Below are positions 34,731 to 64,000 of a DNA stretch of 64,000 nt, piece by piece (positions within the stretch are counted from its first letter, which is position 1; each line of letters begins with the position of its first letter). The notes beneath the pieces are model-generated. The model was given only the letters and a program-made list of their open reading frames with translations, did not search any database and was not told the origin of the DNA. Source of the stretch: Megaustenia siamemsis (taxonomy: Eukaryota; Mollusca; Gastropoda; Stylommatophora; Ariophantidae); NCBI GenBank assembly GCA_032433765.1, contig JAVIAB010000092.1, positions 104,941,779 to 105,005,778 of the forward strand. The letters are read 5' to 3'. The position numbers were made by a program, and so were the translations under genes.

Positions 34731-36460
34731 TCTCAATTAGAATGACACATGGAAAATCACTTCCATGGAATAACAGTACACTTCACCTGCATGCGGATGC
34801 AAAGGTGGAGGACACAAGTTCCAGGTGTATGACACTCTCAGTCTCTCCTGTTAGAGTGGCAAGTAACAGTTTAATTAAAAGGAACACATGATAAACTCTT
34901 TGTTCTGTCTTCCTTTTAGTTAAGTTGATACACAGCCAACTATATATTTACTTAGGCTGCGGGCTGAGAAGGAATTCCTGGAAAACGACCAACTAGAGTG
35001 AAGTCTGCGTCTCTCTCTCCTATAATTGATCATGTCACGCTAGTCTGAGGGCTTTCCGGTTTTATTTTCTGCCTGCGGGAACTAGTAAATCTATAGTCGA
35101 CTGTGATTGATACATGCACATTTTTTTTCTTATCTTGCAGGAGAAAGCAACATTATATTTTACTGAAGCCTCTGTTGGTAGATAGTGGATTTACCAATCT
35201 CCCTGTAGACGTACAGTTGTTATTACTATTAGCCTCCATCAACGTGTCGGTCGCGAAAAAATATAACTGCAAGACCCTGTATATGGTACTGTAAACATGA
35301 CTGATGTTGATGAAGTAAAGCACTGATGTAGCTTAAAGTTAATATGGCGCGAATTTATACAAAGCAAAATGAAACTGCCCATTACGCTATAAAGAGCTCA
35401 GTATGTTCCATTGCTTAGTTTTATGAAACTTTCGGCATATGCTTGCCTCCACAATTTAACTTAACGCACGATCCATATACTAAATTGTATACATGTACCT
35501 TCTATTATTATAGGCTGTATATGTCAAATCTTCCCCAATAGTATTCTTAAACGGAACCAGAAACATTCTTCATTCAAACAAAAACCAATAGCATTCTTTA
35601 CTTAACCAGAAATATGGTTGTATACTTTACTTTATCACGAAAGAAATAAAAACTGATTTTTTACTTCTCTTATTTCCGTAATGTTATTTCTTTTGTTGTT
35701 ATTTTTCCTAACATTTATTATGACAAAAAACAGAGCATACAAGAAACTCGAAGCTCGTGATTAAAACATACCGAGCTGATGCATCATCTTTCATAAGATT
35801 AATGAGACTAATGTATCATTATAGTTATAAAGAAAATCCAAGGCGGATATTTTAATCCATAAATGATGGTAAAAACCTTTTAAATACGTTAATGCTTGGT
35901 GCTTATATTACAAAGAAGCGCGTATGAATGTATAGCAAACTAATCACATACATTTATACAATGGTCATCGTAATTAAAATTATTCCTTCTTGCGCAACAT
36001 TAGGATATCAATCAACTAAATAATACAGGTCATGAACACAGATCATCAAAACACAGATTGTTTACTTGTGGCACATAATATAAAACTAGACAATGTTTAC
36101 TCCTGGATGATATTGTCTTATGTTTACCGCTGCCATATATAGTGAGACAGTTTTAATCCCTGACAAACATACTCATCAAATGAGAATTTTTTTCTACAAG
36201 GGATGTAAACAACAAATTAGAAATTGTCGTACCTTAGAGATATAGCTCATAAAATTGTAAATATCCCTTCTACCGACACAATTGATGGAAATTAAAACCA
36301 GCCAACGACTAGTCTGTTGATGTTTTGGAGACTACATATCACATCCAAATTATATCAAACCTCTCTACTTAAGGTGCATCTAATTAAATTAGAACAACTC
36401 AACTACTGATATAAACAACTTCATCAATATAGTATGTCTCCACGTCAGCCACATTTATAA
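34731..36460. other. no recognisable gene
   Basis: AT-rich, unclassified sequence preceding the large 32-bp array. Confidence 0.5.
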
Positions 36461-36634
36461 TGGATTATTCTCAACTTCAGATTCATCTATCTCATTGGAC
36501 TATATATTACAAAACACATCTGACTTGACTATATCTAAATCTCAACCTTAGATACTCCTCATGGGACTATATCTCAACCACCTCAAACACATCTCATTGG
36601 ACTATATCTCAACCTCAGACACATCACATTGAAC

Positions 36635-38532
36635 TATATCTCAACCTCAGACACATCTCACTGGACTATATTTCAACCTCAGATACTTCTCATTAGACTA
36701 TATCTCAATCTCAGACACATCTCACTGGACTATATCTCAATCTCAGACACATCTCACTGGACTATATCTCAATCTCAGACACATCTCACTGGACTATATC
36801 TCAACCTCAGACACGACACATCACATTGGAAAGTATCTCAACCTCAGACACATCACATAGGAATATATTTCAACCTCAGATACTTCTCATTGGACTATAT
36901 CTCAACCTCAGACAGACACATCTCACTGGATTATATCTCAACCTCAGACACATCTCACTGGACTATATCTCAGCCTGAAACACATCACATTGGATTACAT
37001 CTCAACCTCAGATACTCCTCATGGGACTATATCTCAACCTCAAACACATCTCATTGGACTATATCTCAACCTCAGACACATCTCATTGAACTATATCTCA
37101 ACCTCAGACACATCTCATTGGACCATATCTCAACATCAGACACATATCACTGGACTATGTCTCCATCTCAGACACATAACATTGGACTATATTTCAACCT
37201 CAGGCACATCTCATTGAACTATATCTCAACCTCAGGCACATCTCACTGGACTATATCTAAACCTCAGACACATCTCATTGGACTTTGTCTCAACCTCAGA
37301 CACATCACATAGGAATATATTTCAACCTCAGATACTTCTCATTGGACTATATCTCAAAATCAGACAGACACATCCCACTGGATTATATCTCAACCTCAGA
37401 TACATCTCACTGGACTATACCTCAGCCTGAAACACATCACATTGGATTACATCTCAACCTCAGATACTCCTCATGGGACTATATCTCAACCTCAAACACA
37501 TATCATTGGACTATATATCAACTTCGGACACATCTCATTGGACTATATCTCAACCTCAGACATATTACAGTGTACTATATCTCAACCTCAGAAACATTTC
37601 ACTGGACAATATCTCAACCTCAGGCACATATCATTGGACTATATCACAACCTCTGACACATCACACTTAACTATGTCACAACCTCAGACACATCTCATTG
37701 AACTATATCTCAACCTCAGACACATCTCATTGGACCATATCTCAATATCAGACACATATCATTGTACTATATTTCCATCTCAGACACATAACATTGGACT
37801 ATATCTCAACCTCAGACACATCTCATTGGACTATATCTCAACCTCAGACACATCTCATTGAACTATATCTCAACCTCAGACACATCTCATTGGACCATAT
37901 CTCAACATCAGTTCATATCATTGGACTATGTCTCCATCTCAGACACATAACATTGGACAATATTTCAACCTCAGACACATCTCATTGCACTATATATCAA
38001 CCTCAGACACATATCATTGGACTATATATCAACTTCGGACACATCTCACTGGACTATATCTCAACCTCAGGCGCATTACAATGTACTATATCTCAACCTA
38101 TGAAACATTTCACTGGACAATATCTCAACCTCAGACACATCACATTGGACTATATCTCAACCTCAGGCACATATCATTGGACTATATCACAACCTCAGAC
38201 ACATCTCATTGAACTATATCACAACCTCAGACACATCTCATTGAACATATCTCAACCTCAGACACATCTCATTGGACCATATCTCAACATCAGACACATA
38301 TCAATGGACTATGTCTCCATCTCAGACACATAACATTGGACTATATTTCAACCTCAGACACATCTCATTTAACTATATCACAACCTCAGACACATCTCAT
38401 TGAACATATCTCAACCTCAGACACATCTCATTGGACCATATCTCAACATCAGACACATATCAATGGACTATGTCTGCATCTCAGACACATAACATTGGAC
38501 TATATCTCAACCTCAGACACATCTCATTGTAT
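36635..38532. repeat. 1,898-bp higher-order repeat, copy 1
   Basis: Every derived frame in this block recurs 1,898 bp to the right with identical translation (for example 36990/38888, 37285/39183, 37442/39340, 37698/39596, 38336/40234). Since these frames cover all three phases, nucleotide identity must be essentially complete. Confidence 0.93.
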
Positions 38533-40430
38533 TATATCTCAACCTCAGACACATCTCACTGGACTATATTTCAACCTCAGATACTTCTCATTAGACTATA
38601 TCTCAATCTCAGACACATCTCACTGGACTATATCTCAATCTCAGACACATCTCACTGGACTATATCTCAATCTCAGACACATCTCACTGGACTATATCTC
38701 AACCTCAGACACGACACATCACATTGGAAAGTATCTCAACCTCAGACACATCACATAGGAATATATTTCAACCTCAGATACTTCTCATTGGACTATATCT
38801 CAACCTCAGACAGACACATCTCACTGGATTATATCTCAACCTCAGACACATCTCACTGGACTATATCTCAGCCTGAAACACATCACATTGGATTACATCT
38901 CAACCTCAGATACTCCTCATGGGACTATATCTCAACCTCAAACACATCTCATTGGACTATATCTCAACCTCAGACACATCTCATTGAACTATATCTCAAC
39001 CTCAGACACATCTCATTGGACCATATCTCAACATCAGACACATATCACTGGACTATGTCTCCATCTCAGACACATAACATTGGACTATATTTCAACCTCA
39101 GGCACATCTCATTGAACTATATCTCAACCTCAGGCACATCTCACTGGACTATATCTAAACCTCAGACACATCTCATTGGACTTTGTCTCAACCTCAGACA
39201 CATCACATAGGAATATATTTCAACCTCAGATACTTCTCATTGGACTATATCTCAAAATCAGACAGACACATCCCACTGGATTATATCTCAACCTCAGATA
39301 CATCTCACTGGACTATACCTCAGCCTGAAACACATCACATTGGATTACATCTCAACCTCAGATACTCCTCATGGGACTATATCTCAACCTCAAACACATA
39401 TCATTGGACTATATATCAACTTCGGACACATCTCATTGGACTATATCTCAACCTCAGACATATTACAGTGTACTATATCTCAACCTCAGAAACATTTCAC
39501 TGGACAATATCTCAACCTCAGGCACATATCATTGGACTATATCACAACCTCTGACACATCACACTTAACTATGTCACAACCTCAGACACATCTCATTGAA
39601 CTATATCTCAACCTCAGACACATCTCATTGGACCATATCTCAATATCAGACACATATCATTGTACTATATTTCCATCTCAGACACATAACATTGGACTAT
39701 ATCTCAACCTCAGACACATCTCATTGGACTATATCTCAACCTCAGACACATCTCATTGAACTATATCTCAACCTCAGACACATCTCATTGGACCATATCT
39801 CAACATCAGTTCATATCATTGGACTATGTCTCCATCTCAGACACATAACATTGGACAATATTTCAACCTCAGACACATCTCATTGCACTATATATCAACC
39901 TCAGACACATATCATTGGACTATATATCAACTTCGGACACATCTCACTGGACTATATCTCAACCTCAGGCGCATTACAATGTACTATATCTCAACCTATG
40001 AAACATTTCACTGGACAATATCTCAACCTCAGACACATCACATTGGACTATATCTCAACCTCAGGCACATATCATTGGACTATATCACAACCTCAGACAC
40101 ATCTCATTGAACTATATCACAACCTCAGACACATCTCATTGAACATATCTCAACCTCAGACACATCTCATTGGACCATATCTCAACATCAGACACATATC
40201 AATGGACTATGTCTCCATCTCAGACACATAACATTGGACTATATTTCAACCTCAGACACATCTCATTTAACTATATCACAACCTCAGACACATCTCATTG
40301 AACATATCTCAACCTCAGACACATCTCATTGGACCATATCTCAACATCAGACACATATCAATGGACTATGTCTGCATCTCAGACACATAACATTGGACTA
40401 TATCTCAACCTCAGACACATCTCATTGTAT
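38533..40430. repeat. 1,898-bp higher-order repeat, copy 2
   Basis: Direct tandem duplicate of 36635-38532. Identity persists to about 40457, after which the array continues as simpler, more homogeneous 32-bp units (40440-40640). Confidence 0.93.
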
Positions 40431-41164
40431 TATATCTCAACCTCAGACACATCTCATTGGACTATATCTCAACCTCAGACACATCTCATTGGACTATATC
40501 TCAACCTCAGACACATCTCATTGGACTATATCTCAACCTCAGGCACATCTCATTGGACTATATCTCAACCTCAGGCACATCTAATTGGACTATATCTCAA
40601 CCTCAGGCACATCTAATTGGACTATATCTCAACCTCAGACACATTTCATTGAACTATAACTCAACCTCAGACACATGTCATCGAACTATATCTCAACCTC
40701 AGACACATCTCGTTGGACTATATCTCAACCTCAGACATATCCAATTGAACCAAATCTCAACATCAGACACATATCATTGGACTATGTCTCCATCTCAGAC
40801 ACATAACATTGGCTATATTTCAACCTCAGACACATAACATTGGACTGTATCTCAACCTCAGACAAATCTCATTGAACTATACCCCAACTTCAGACACATC
40901 TCCTTGGACTATATTTCAACCTCAGAAACATCTCACTGGACAATATCTCAACCTCAGACACATTTCACTGGACTATATCTCAACCTCAAACTCATATTAT
41001 TGGACTATACCTCAACCTCAGAAATACACAATTAAATAAAGGTTTACCTGTGCCGTTTCACGTTCATTTTTAGAGATGTTCTCAGTCACCACGCTACTAA
41101 TAAAATTTTTATCCCCACTCCACAGACACTTCTTTTGAAATAGAAGTGTTCTAATCACTGTTAA

Positions 41165-42068
41165 GACGATAAATATCTTGGAAGCTGCGTAGATCAGGAG
41201 GCGGATTAGAACCAGTATAGCGAAGGCAGCAATGACTCTCAGAAACCGTGATAAAATATGGAAATCAAAATTAGTAAGTACAGAAACACGACCCAGGATT
41301 TTCAAATTAACTCTTACTTATTATGCTAGAGAGAGCTGGAAAACAACTAAAGAAATAGAAAATAAACTGGATGTATTCGAATACAAACGCCTGAGTAAAA
41401 TACTTCGTATAACATGGAATGAATTTAAGAAGAGTGCAGAAATTAGAACAATGACAAAACATCCAAAATTATTAACTATAATCATAATCATGAGAAGAAG
41501 GCGGTCATATGTTGGCCATATGATTAGAAGAGACAACAAAATTATCTCAAATACGCCCTCAAAAGGGGAGCCGCGATAGCTCAGTGGTTAGTGAACTGGA
41601 CTAACACGGACAAGGGGTAGGGTTCGATCCCAACCGACGGCTTCCGGGTTCACCCAGCCTTAAATGGGTACCGGATTTTTTTCTGGGAAAGTAAAGCAGC
41701 ACGGGCGTAATACTGACCACATTACCCCAAAAATCATGTGCTGACGGTCTGTAAAATATAGGGTCACTAACACTATATTTCCCTATGTGCCACTTGGCGT
41801 GACGGGTGTACTTTACTTTACTTACGCCCTCAAAAACTAGAACCATATGGTAAAAGAAAAATAGGCCGACCTAGAGAAACACTAAATAGAACAATAAAGC
41901 GAGAGGCAAGAACAGTAGATATCAGCTCCCTCGGCGAAATTGAGCAACTCGCCAAGAACAGAGCCGCGTGGCGAGACACAATACGTATCCTGTGTAAGGT
42001 CAAATTATTGAAAGATCGTCGGGCACAAGTCTAGAATATCTGCCCTATGTGCCGTCTTCGGCTTGAAA
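41165..42068 (+). mobile_element. LINE-T-related copy F, diverged and split by a SINE
   Basis: The order matches LINE-T: relics of YLGS, NRDKIWKSKLVSTETR, ESWKTTKEIENKLDVFEYKR, RRSYVGHMIRRDNK, then after the SINE YGKRKIGRPRETLNRTIKRE. The 3' UTR end (ctgccctatgtgccgtcttcggcttgaaag) is recognisably related, but the tail is (GGAT/GGGT)n instead of (TAGA)n. It is therefore an older or sister subfamily. A SINE-A at 41565-41822 interrupts it. Confidence 0.85.
41565..41822 (+). mobile_element. SINE-A copy nested in LINE-T copy F
   Basis: Full-length: ggggagccgcgatagctcag, box B-like ggttcgatccc, and a ctttacttta tail. A perfect 13-bp target-site duplication, tacgccctcaaaa, is at 41552-41564 and 41823-41835. 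LINE coding sequence continues directly after the second copy, so the order of events is certain. Confidence 0.95.
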
Positions 42069-42129
42069 GTACATTGGATGGATGGATGGGTGGGTGGGAT
42101 AGAGAAGATACGGTAGATAAGAATAGAAT

Positions 42130-43210
42130 AGATAGATAAAATAAGATAAGATGGCGGTCGTACGCTGCCGAGGCCCGAAAAGGGGGTAAACAATTGTAGC
42201 GCTATTAAGGCATGTTTGTAAGAGGCGACTAAGGAGGGTTCAGCATGGGAGAGGCAATCCCGTACAGTACAAAAATAAGCCACAAAAACTTCACAAACAG
42301 AACAAGTGAAAGATAAGAGAGAGAGAGAAAAGTAAATCCGTAATCCAGGAAAGATAAAGGCTCTCTGTCTAAGAAATGTATGACGCCATCCGGAGAAAGG
42401 CGCATGGAGTCCGGGTCGCCGACTCACCTTTTGTCTATCAGGAAATCCTCCAGAATGGCACATAAAATGTACGTACTCTAAATGAGCAAGGAAAAGTTGC
42501 ACAAGTAGCAGTACAAATGACAAACTACAAAATATATATTCTAGGAGTGTGGGAAACAAGAAGGTTAGGAACAGAAATGACAGAACTTAATACAGGAGAG
42601 ATGATTTTGTTATCAGGACACCAGGGACATGGATCACAACATAGTTAAGGGGTGGTTATAATTGTATAACAATGAAGCAGAGAAAGCCCTGATAGAATGG
42701 GAAGCAGTAGATCCAAGACTAATAAGAGCAACTTTTGAAACAACAAAATATAAAACAAAAATACATATTGTTCAATGCTATGCAACAACCTACGATAAGG
42801 AAGATTTGGTTAAAGATGATTTATATAGACAGTTACAATGTCAAATGGATAAAAGACAAGCCAAAAATATTATAATCTTGATGGGAGATCTAAAAGCAAA
42901 AGTGCGATCGTTCAACCGAAGCTTCGAAGAGATCATGGAAAAACATGGACTAGCAGAAATGAAGGAGAATGGAGAGATATTTGTGAACGTTTATGATTTT
43001 AATTAAATGAGTCTAGGAGAACAAAATTCCAACATAAAAGAATACATAGAGCTACGTGGGTGTCACCAGATCATAGAACACAGAATCAAACTGACCACAT
43101 AAGTACTAATAAAAGGTTTGTTACCCATACATGATGTAAAAGTATATAGAGGAGCAGATGTGGCTTCAGATCATCTTCTGCTAGCCAAACTTAAAATGAA
43201 AAATTTATCG
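42130..43210 (+). pseudogene. LINE-4 5' region and endonuclease domain
   Basis: A 5' UTR-like block (42150-42440: gaggcccgaaaaggggg, taagaggcgactaaggaggg, aagataaaggctctctgtct) leads into an apurinic-like endonuclease. The frame starts near 42450 with MNVRTLNEQGKVAQVAVQMT and ILGVWETRR, then shifts to the 114-codon stretch at 42662-43006 containing AEKALIEWEAVDPRLIRATF, IHIVQCYATTYDKED, LMGDLKAKV and KENGEIF. After a stop, relics of [11 protein letters not shown] and SDHLLLAKLKMK follow, which is the SDH motif of the LINE endonuclease. It is decayed. The 5' UTR recurs at 60650-60940. Confidence 0.8.
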
Positions 43211-43214
43211 CTAT

Positions 43215-43600
43215 GTGCATGTATGTGTTTGTCACATCTCATATCTTTGTGTGTGCATGTCTGTGTTAGTCACCTCTAGTGACTCGGGCAGATGGTGCTC
43301 GTAAACCTGGGAGGGCGGACCATCTAAGGGCAGAATCCCCCTACAGAAAAGATCACCTGCTGCCTTGCAGGAAGATTGGGGACAATCAAAGGCTAGGGAA
43401 AGCAAACCTGAATAAAATGCTGGCTGAAATCGGATGCACTGGGCCACTGGCGCAGAACACAGTGCAACGTTTTTAACGGGTGTTCAATCAGAGTGGATCT
43501 GGCAGACTCTAATTGTGATGTTCTATTTGTAACACACCTAACCTGACAGCTGAGTTCATGTAAGGAGCTGGAATCCTACTCTGATTGGGTCCTGATCGCA
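43215..43600 (+). repeat. dispersed repeat R, second copy
   Basis: Matches the reverse complement of 21585-22082 but lacks the palindrome. It contains gcaggaagattggggacaat, ctggctgaaatcggatgcac and cctactctgattggg. It lies between the endonuclease end and the linker of LINE-4, so it is probably an insertion there. Confidence 0.65.
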
Positions 43601-43689
43601 GAGAAATGAAAAGATATACTACAACTCATAAATGAAGACATCATTTCAATGGTGTCAAGGCAACCAAGTGCATAAAAAGAGACGCTGCA

Positions 43690-44000
43690 GTAAAACTGAT
43701 TGCAAATGAACAGTGTTTCAATGTAGGGTTTCTTAAAGAGCAAGGAATTGAATATAAATGTGCAGTCACAATATCAAACAAATACGGAGTCCTTCAACAA
43801 CTAGAAAATACAATAAACCTAGAAGATAATTGAAAACGGGTAAAGGATAAATAGAACCAGACATGTGAAGAAACCTTGTGAAAAGAGACGCCAGAATAAG
43901 GCATGCACGACAGCAGAGACCCTGGAGAAAATTAAGGAAAGAATATGAAAGAAACATAAATAAAAGCGAAACTAGAAGTACTAAAGCTGTGGCACAACAA
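43690..44000 (+). pseudogene. LINE-4 endonuclease-to-RT linker remnant
   Basis: Broken frames read a relic of VTISNKYGVLQQLENTINLE and CEETLWEKRRQNKA, matching the segment between endonuclease and RT in EN/RT LINEs. No RT follows; the sequence passes into (GATA)-like simple repeats at about 44030-44110. Confidence 0.55.
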
Positions 44001-44203
44001 ACTTAGATATGAAAGTTAAGATACGTTATATGATAAAATAAATAAGATAAAATACATTAGATAGATAGATTAGATGAGATTAGATACATGAGATTGATAA
44101 GATAAGATGGATACATAGATAGGATATATATTTAAATTAGTTACTCCCTTAACTTGTCAATTCTAATGAAATTATAGGTTTTCAATCGCAAATACACCAT
44201 ATT

Positions 44204-45455
44204 ACATTCATCATCAAGTACCGTGCCTTCTGGCGTAGGTGATCATGTCTCTCCACAATTTTCATACCTTTTATTGACCTTATGCCAAGCCATTCTTTTA
44301 AGTTGTCTGGTATCTTCCCTATTGTTACAATATATCCCAGCTGTTCTCTTCTCATTATATGGCCACAAATTATTATTTCTTCCTAATATTGACAATTTGT
44401 TTTCTTTTTACTTTGACCTCTTGTAGAACGTGTTCATTACTCTTCTTATCTGTCCATGGTATTCTCAACATTCTTCTGTAAAACCACATATCTACAACAT
44501 CCAGTGATTTTCTTCTCTGTTGCCCATGATTCACATCCATATGTTAATACTGGCTCTACATAACACGTAGGAATTCTTTTTTTTTTCTTTTCTCAAAAAT
44601 GGATTGCACAGTATTTTCCTCACATTTTGGAAAGCTGCTTTGCCTGAGCTATTCGGGATCTCACCTCTGTTGTACACCCACCATCTGAGGGTAACATTGT
44701 TCCCAGATATTGAAATTCATTTACCTGTTTTAATAATGTTCCACTTGTCTTTATTATAGTGATGTCTTTTTATTTGATGCTATCATTTTTACTTCTGTCT
44801 TTTTGCTGTTTAGGCTGAGTCCTTTATTTTTCTTTCCTTCACTACAATGTCAAAAATCTCTTGTAACTCATTTTCACTCTTAGCGATTAAGACTGCATCA
44901 TCAGCATACATGGGGAGAAGCGATAGCTCAGTAGTTAGTGAAATGGACTAAAAAGGGTTCGATCTTGATCTACGGCTTCCGGGTTCACCCAACCTTAAAT
45001 GGGTACCGATTTTTGTCTGGGAAAGTAAAGCGGCACGGGCGTAATACTGACTACATTATCCTAAAAATAATGTGCTGAAGGTCTAACAAATATGGTCACT
45101 AATATCATTATACATATATGCCACTTGACGTGACGGGGCTCTTTACTTTACTTTTTTATCAGCATACTTGAGGTTATTTATAATATGACATCCAATTGTT
45201 ATGCCAGGCATATTCCTTATGGATCTTAAAATAATCTCACTATAATATACATATTAAATAAGTCTGGTGACAGTTCGCAACCTTGCCTAACACCCTGTTT
45301 TATTTGTTGAAACATTCCGAATTTATTTCCAGTTCTTACAGCTGCTGTTTGTTACCAGTACATGTTTTTTAGTATTCTTAGATCTTTGCTGTCAACATTT
45401 ATGCATTTTAAAATTTTGATTATTTCTTGGTTCTTTACTTTGTCCAGTGCTATGG
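44204..45455 (-). mobile_element. LINE-2 fragment with RT active site, split by a SINE
   Basis: Minus-strand order from right to left is: QEIIKILKCINVDSKDLRIL, a GVRQGCELSPDLFN-type motif, YAD | DAVLIAKSENELQ (the RT catalytic YADD box), YLGTMLPSDGG, YVEPVLTYGCESW and the post-RT tail. A SINE-A (44910-45157) is inserted between the two Asp codons. Stops and small indels add to the damage. Confidence 0.85.
44910..45157 (+). mobile_element. SINE-A copy inside LINE-2
   Basis: The head ggggagaagcgatagctcag has lost part of the acceptor-like stem; box B-like ggttcgatct and the body are present, with a ctttactttactttttt tail. A perfect 10-bp target-site duplication, atcagcatac, is at 44900-44909 and 45158-45167. 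Confidence 0.92.
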
Positions 45456-45581
45456 TATATTACATATTACACTTGCAATTATACACCCTTAATATTTCAT
45501 GCAACATTACAGACTCCATACCACCAACATTTAGTCAATGCCATATCCCATACAATGAACTGATCAAATGAAAATGTTTAG

Positions 45582-63907
<18,326 letters not shown>

Positions 63908-64000
63908 CTAAAGATTACAGAGGAAAAAAAAAAAGAGAGTTGATTGTGTATGCTTTGTTTTACAATAGTAATGGTTGTAATTCTATTCTTTTATATAATA

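Larger units (their letters stand above)
36540..41030. repeat. large minisatellite, 32-bp unit, about 140 copies
   Basis: The unit is ctcattggactatatctcaa plus cctcagacacat. Variants (cacataacattgg, aacatcagacacatatc, gatacttctc) are interspersed in a fixed order that repeats on a larger scale. Because 32 is not a multiple of 3, long frames of up to 259 codons appear in all plus frames with a 32-residue period. These are by-products of the repeat. Confidence 0.96.

Noticed and set aside
36629..40837. Long plus-strand frames (up to 259 codons) rich in THLIGLYLNLRHIS-type repeats
   Set aside because: They arise from a 32-bp satellite read in shifting phases; the same pattern is open in all three plus frames and has no splice or start context.
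42005..42559. 184-codon minus-strand frame
   Set aside because: It is the antisense of the LINE-4 5' UTR and endonuclease start, which read sensibly on the plus strand.

Overview
This window looks like non-coding chromosomal DNA from a metazoan. It has AT-rich sequence, long spliced introns, tRNA-derived SINEs, several non-LTR retrotransposon families, mariner, Tc/mariner-like and hAT DNA transposons, and many minisatellites. Nothing resembles bacterial gene organisation. The style of the GPCR and of the LINE C-termini suggests a lophotrochozoan, probably a gastropod mollusc, but this is an inference from family resemblance and the species cannot be fixed from the sequence.

Only one host gene can be supported. 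It is a class A (rhodopsin-like) G protein-coupled receptor on the minus strand, split over five exons (63907-63808, 59923-59742, 51673-51459, 47610-47441, 45743-45582). All four junctions are in phase, all have GT-AG borders, and the spacing of the anchor residues D2.50, C3.25 and R3.50 matches class A receptors. The N-terminus and TM1 must lie beyond the right edge. Its introns are filled with transposons.

Layout. 1-7 kb: an open but truncated mariner transposase, a 35-bp minisatellite split by a LINE, and a TIR transposon with a LINE nested in its transposase. 7-21 kb: SINEs, LINE fragments and minisatellites with 50-, 48- and 103-bp units. 21-31 kb: a long palindrome, 34-, 26- and 32-bp minisatellites, SINEs and LINE remnants. 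32-35 kb: a decayed LINE with RT and RNase H domains. 36.5-41 kb: a 4.5-kb array of a 32-bp unit that contains an apparently exact 1,898-bp duplication. 41-45.5 kb: LINE remnants carrying nested SINEs. 45.6-64 kb: the GPCR gene, whose 8-kb intron holds a three-level nest (LINE within hAT within LINE).

I use provisional local names. LINE-T is a non-LTR family with a (TAGA)n 3' tail. LINE-2 is a family with a (GAT/ATG)n tail. LINE-3 is a third C-terminal type. LINE-4 is represented by 5'-end/endonuclease sequence. SINE-A, -B, -C and -D are tRNA-related repeats. Target-site duplications (TSDs) can be read directly for five LINE-T copies, most SINE-A copies, two SINE-B copies and the hAT, so the order of many insertions can be worked out. 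I found no CRISPR array, operon, or convincing new multi-gene system. The novelty lies in the repeat families, their nesting and the satellite architecture.
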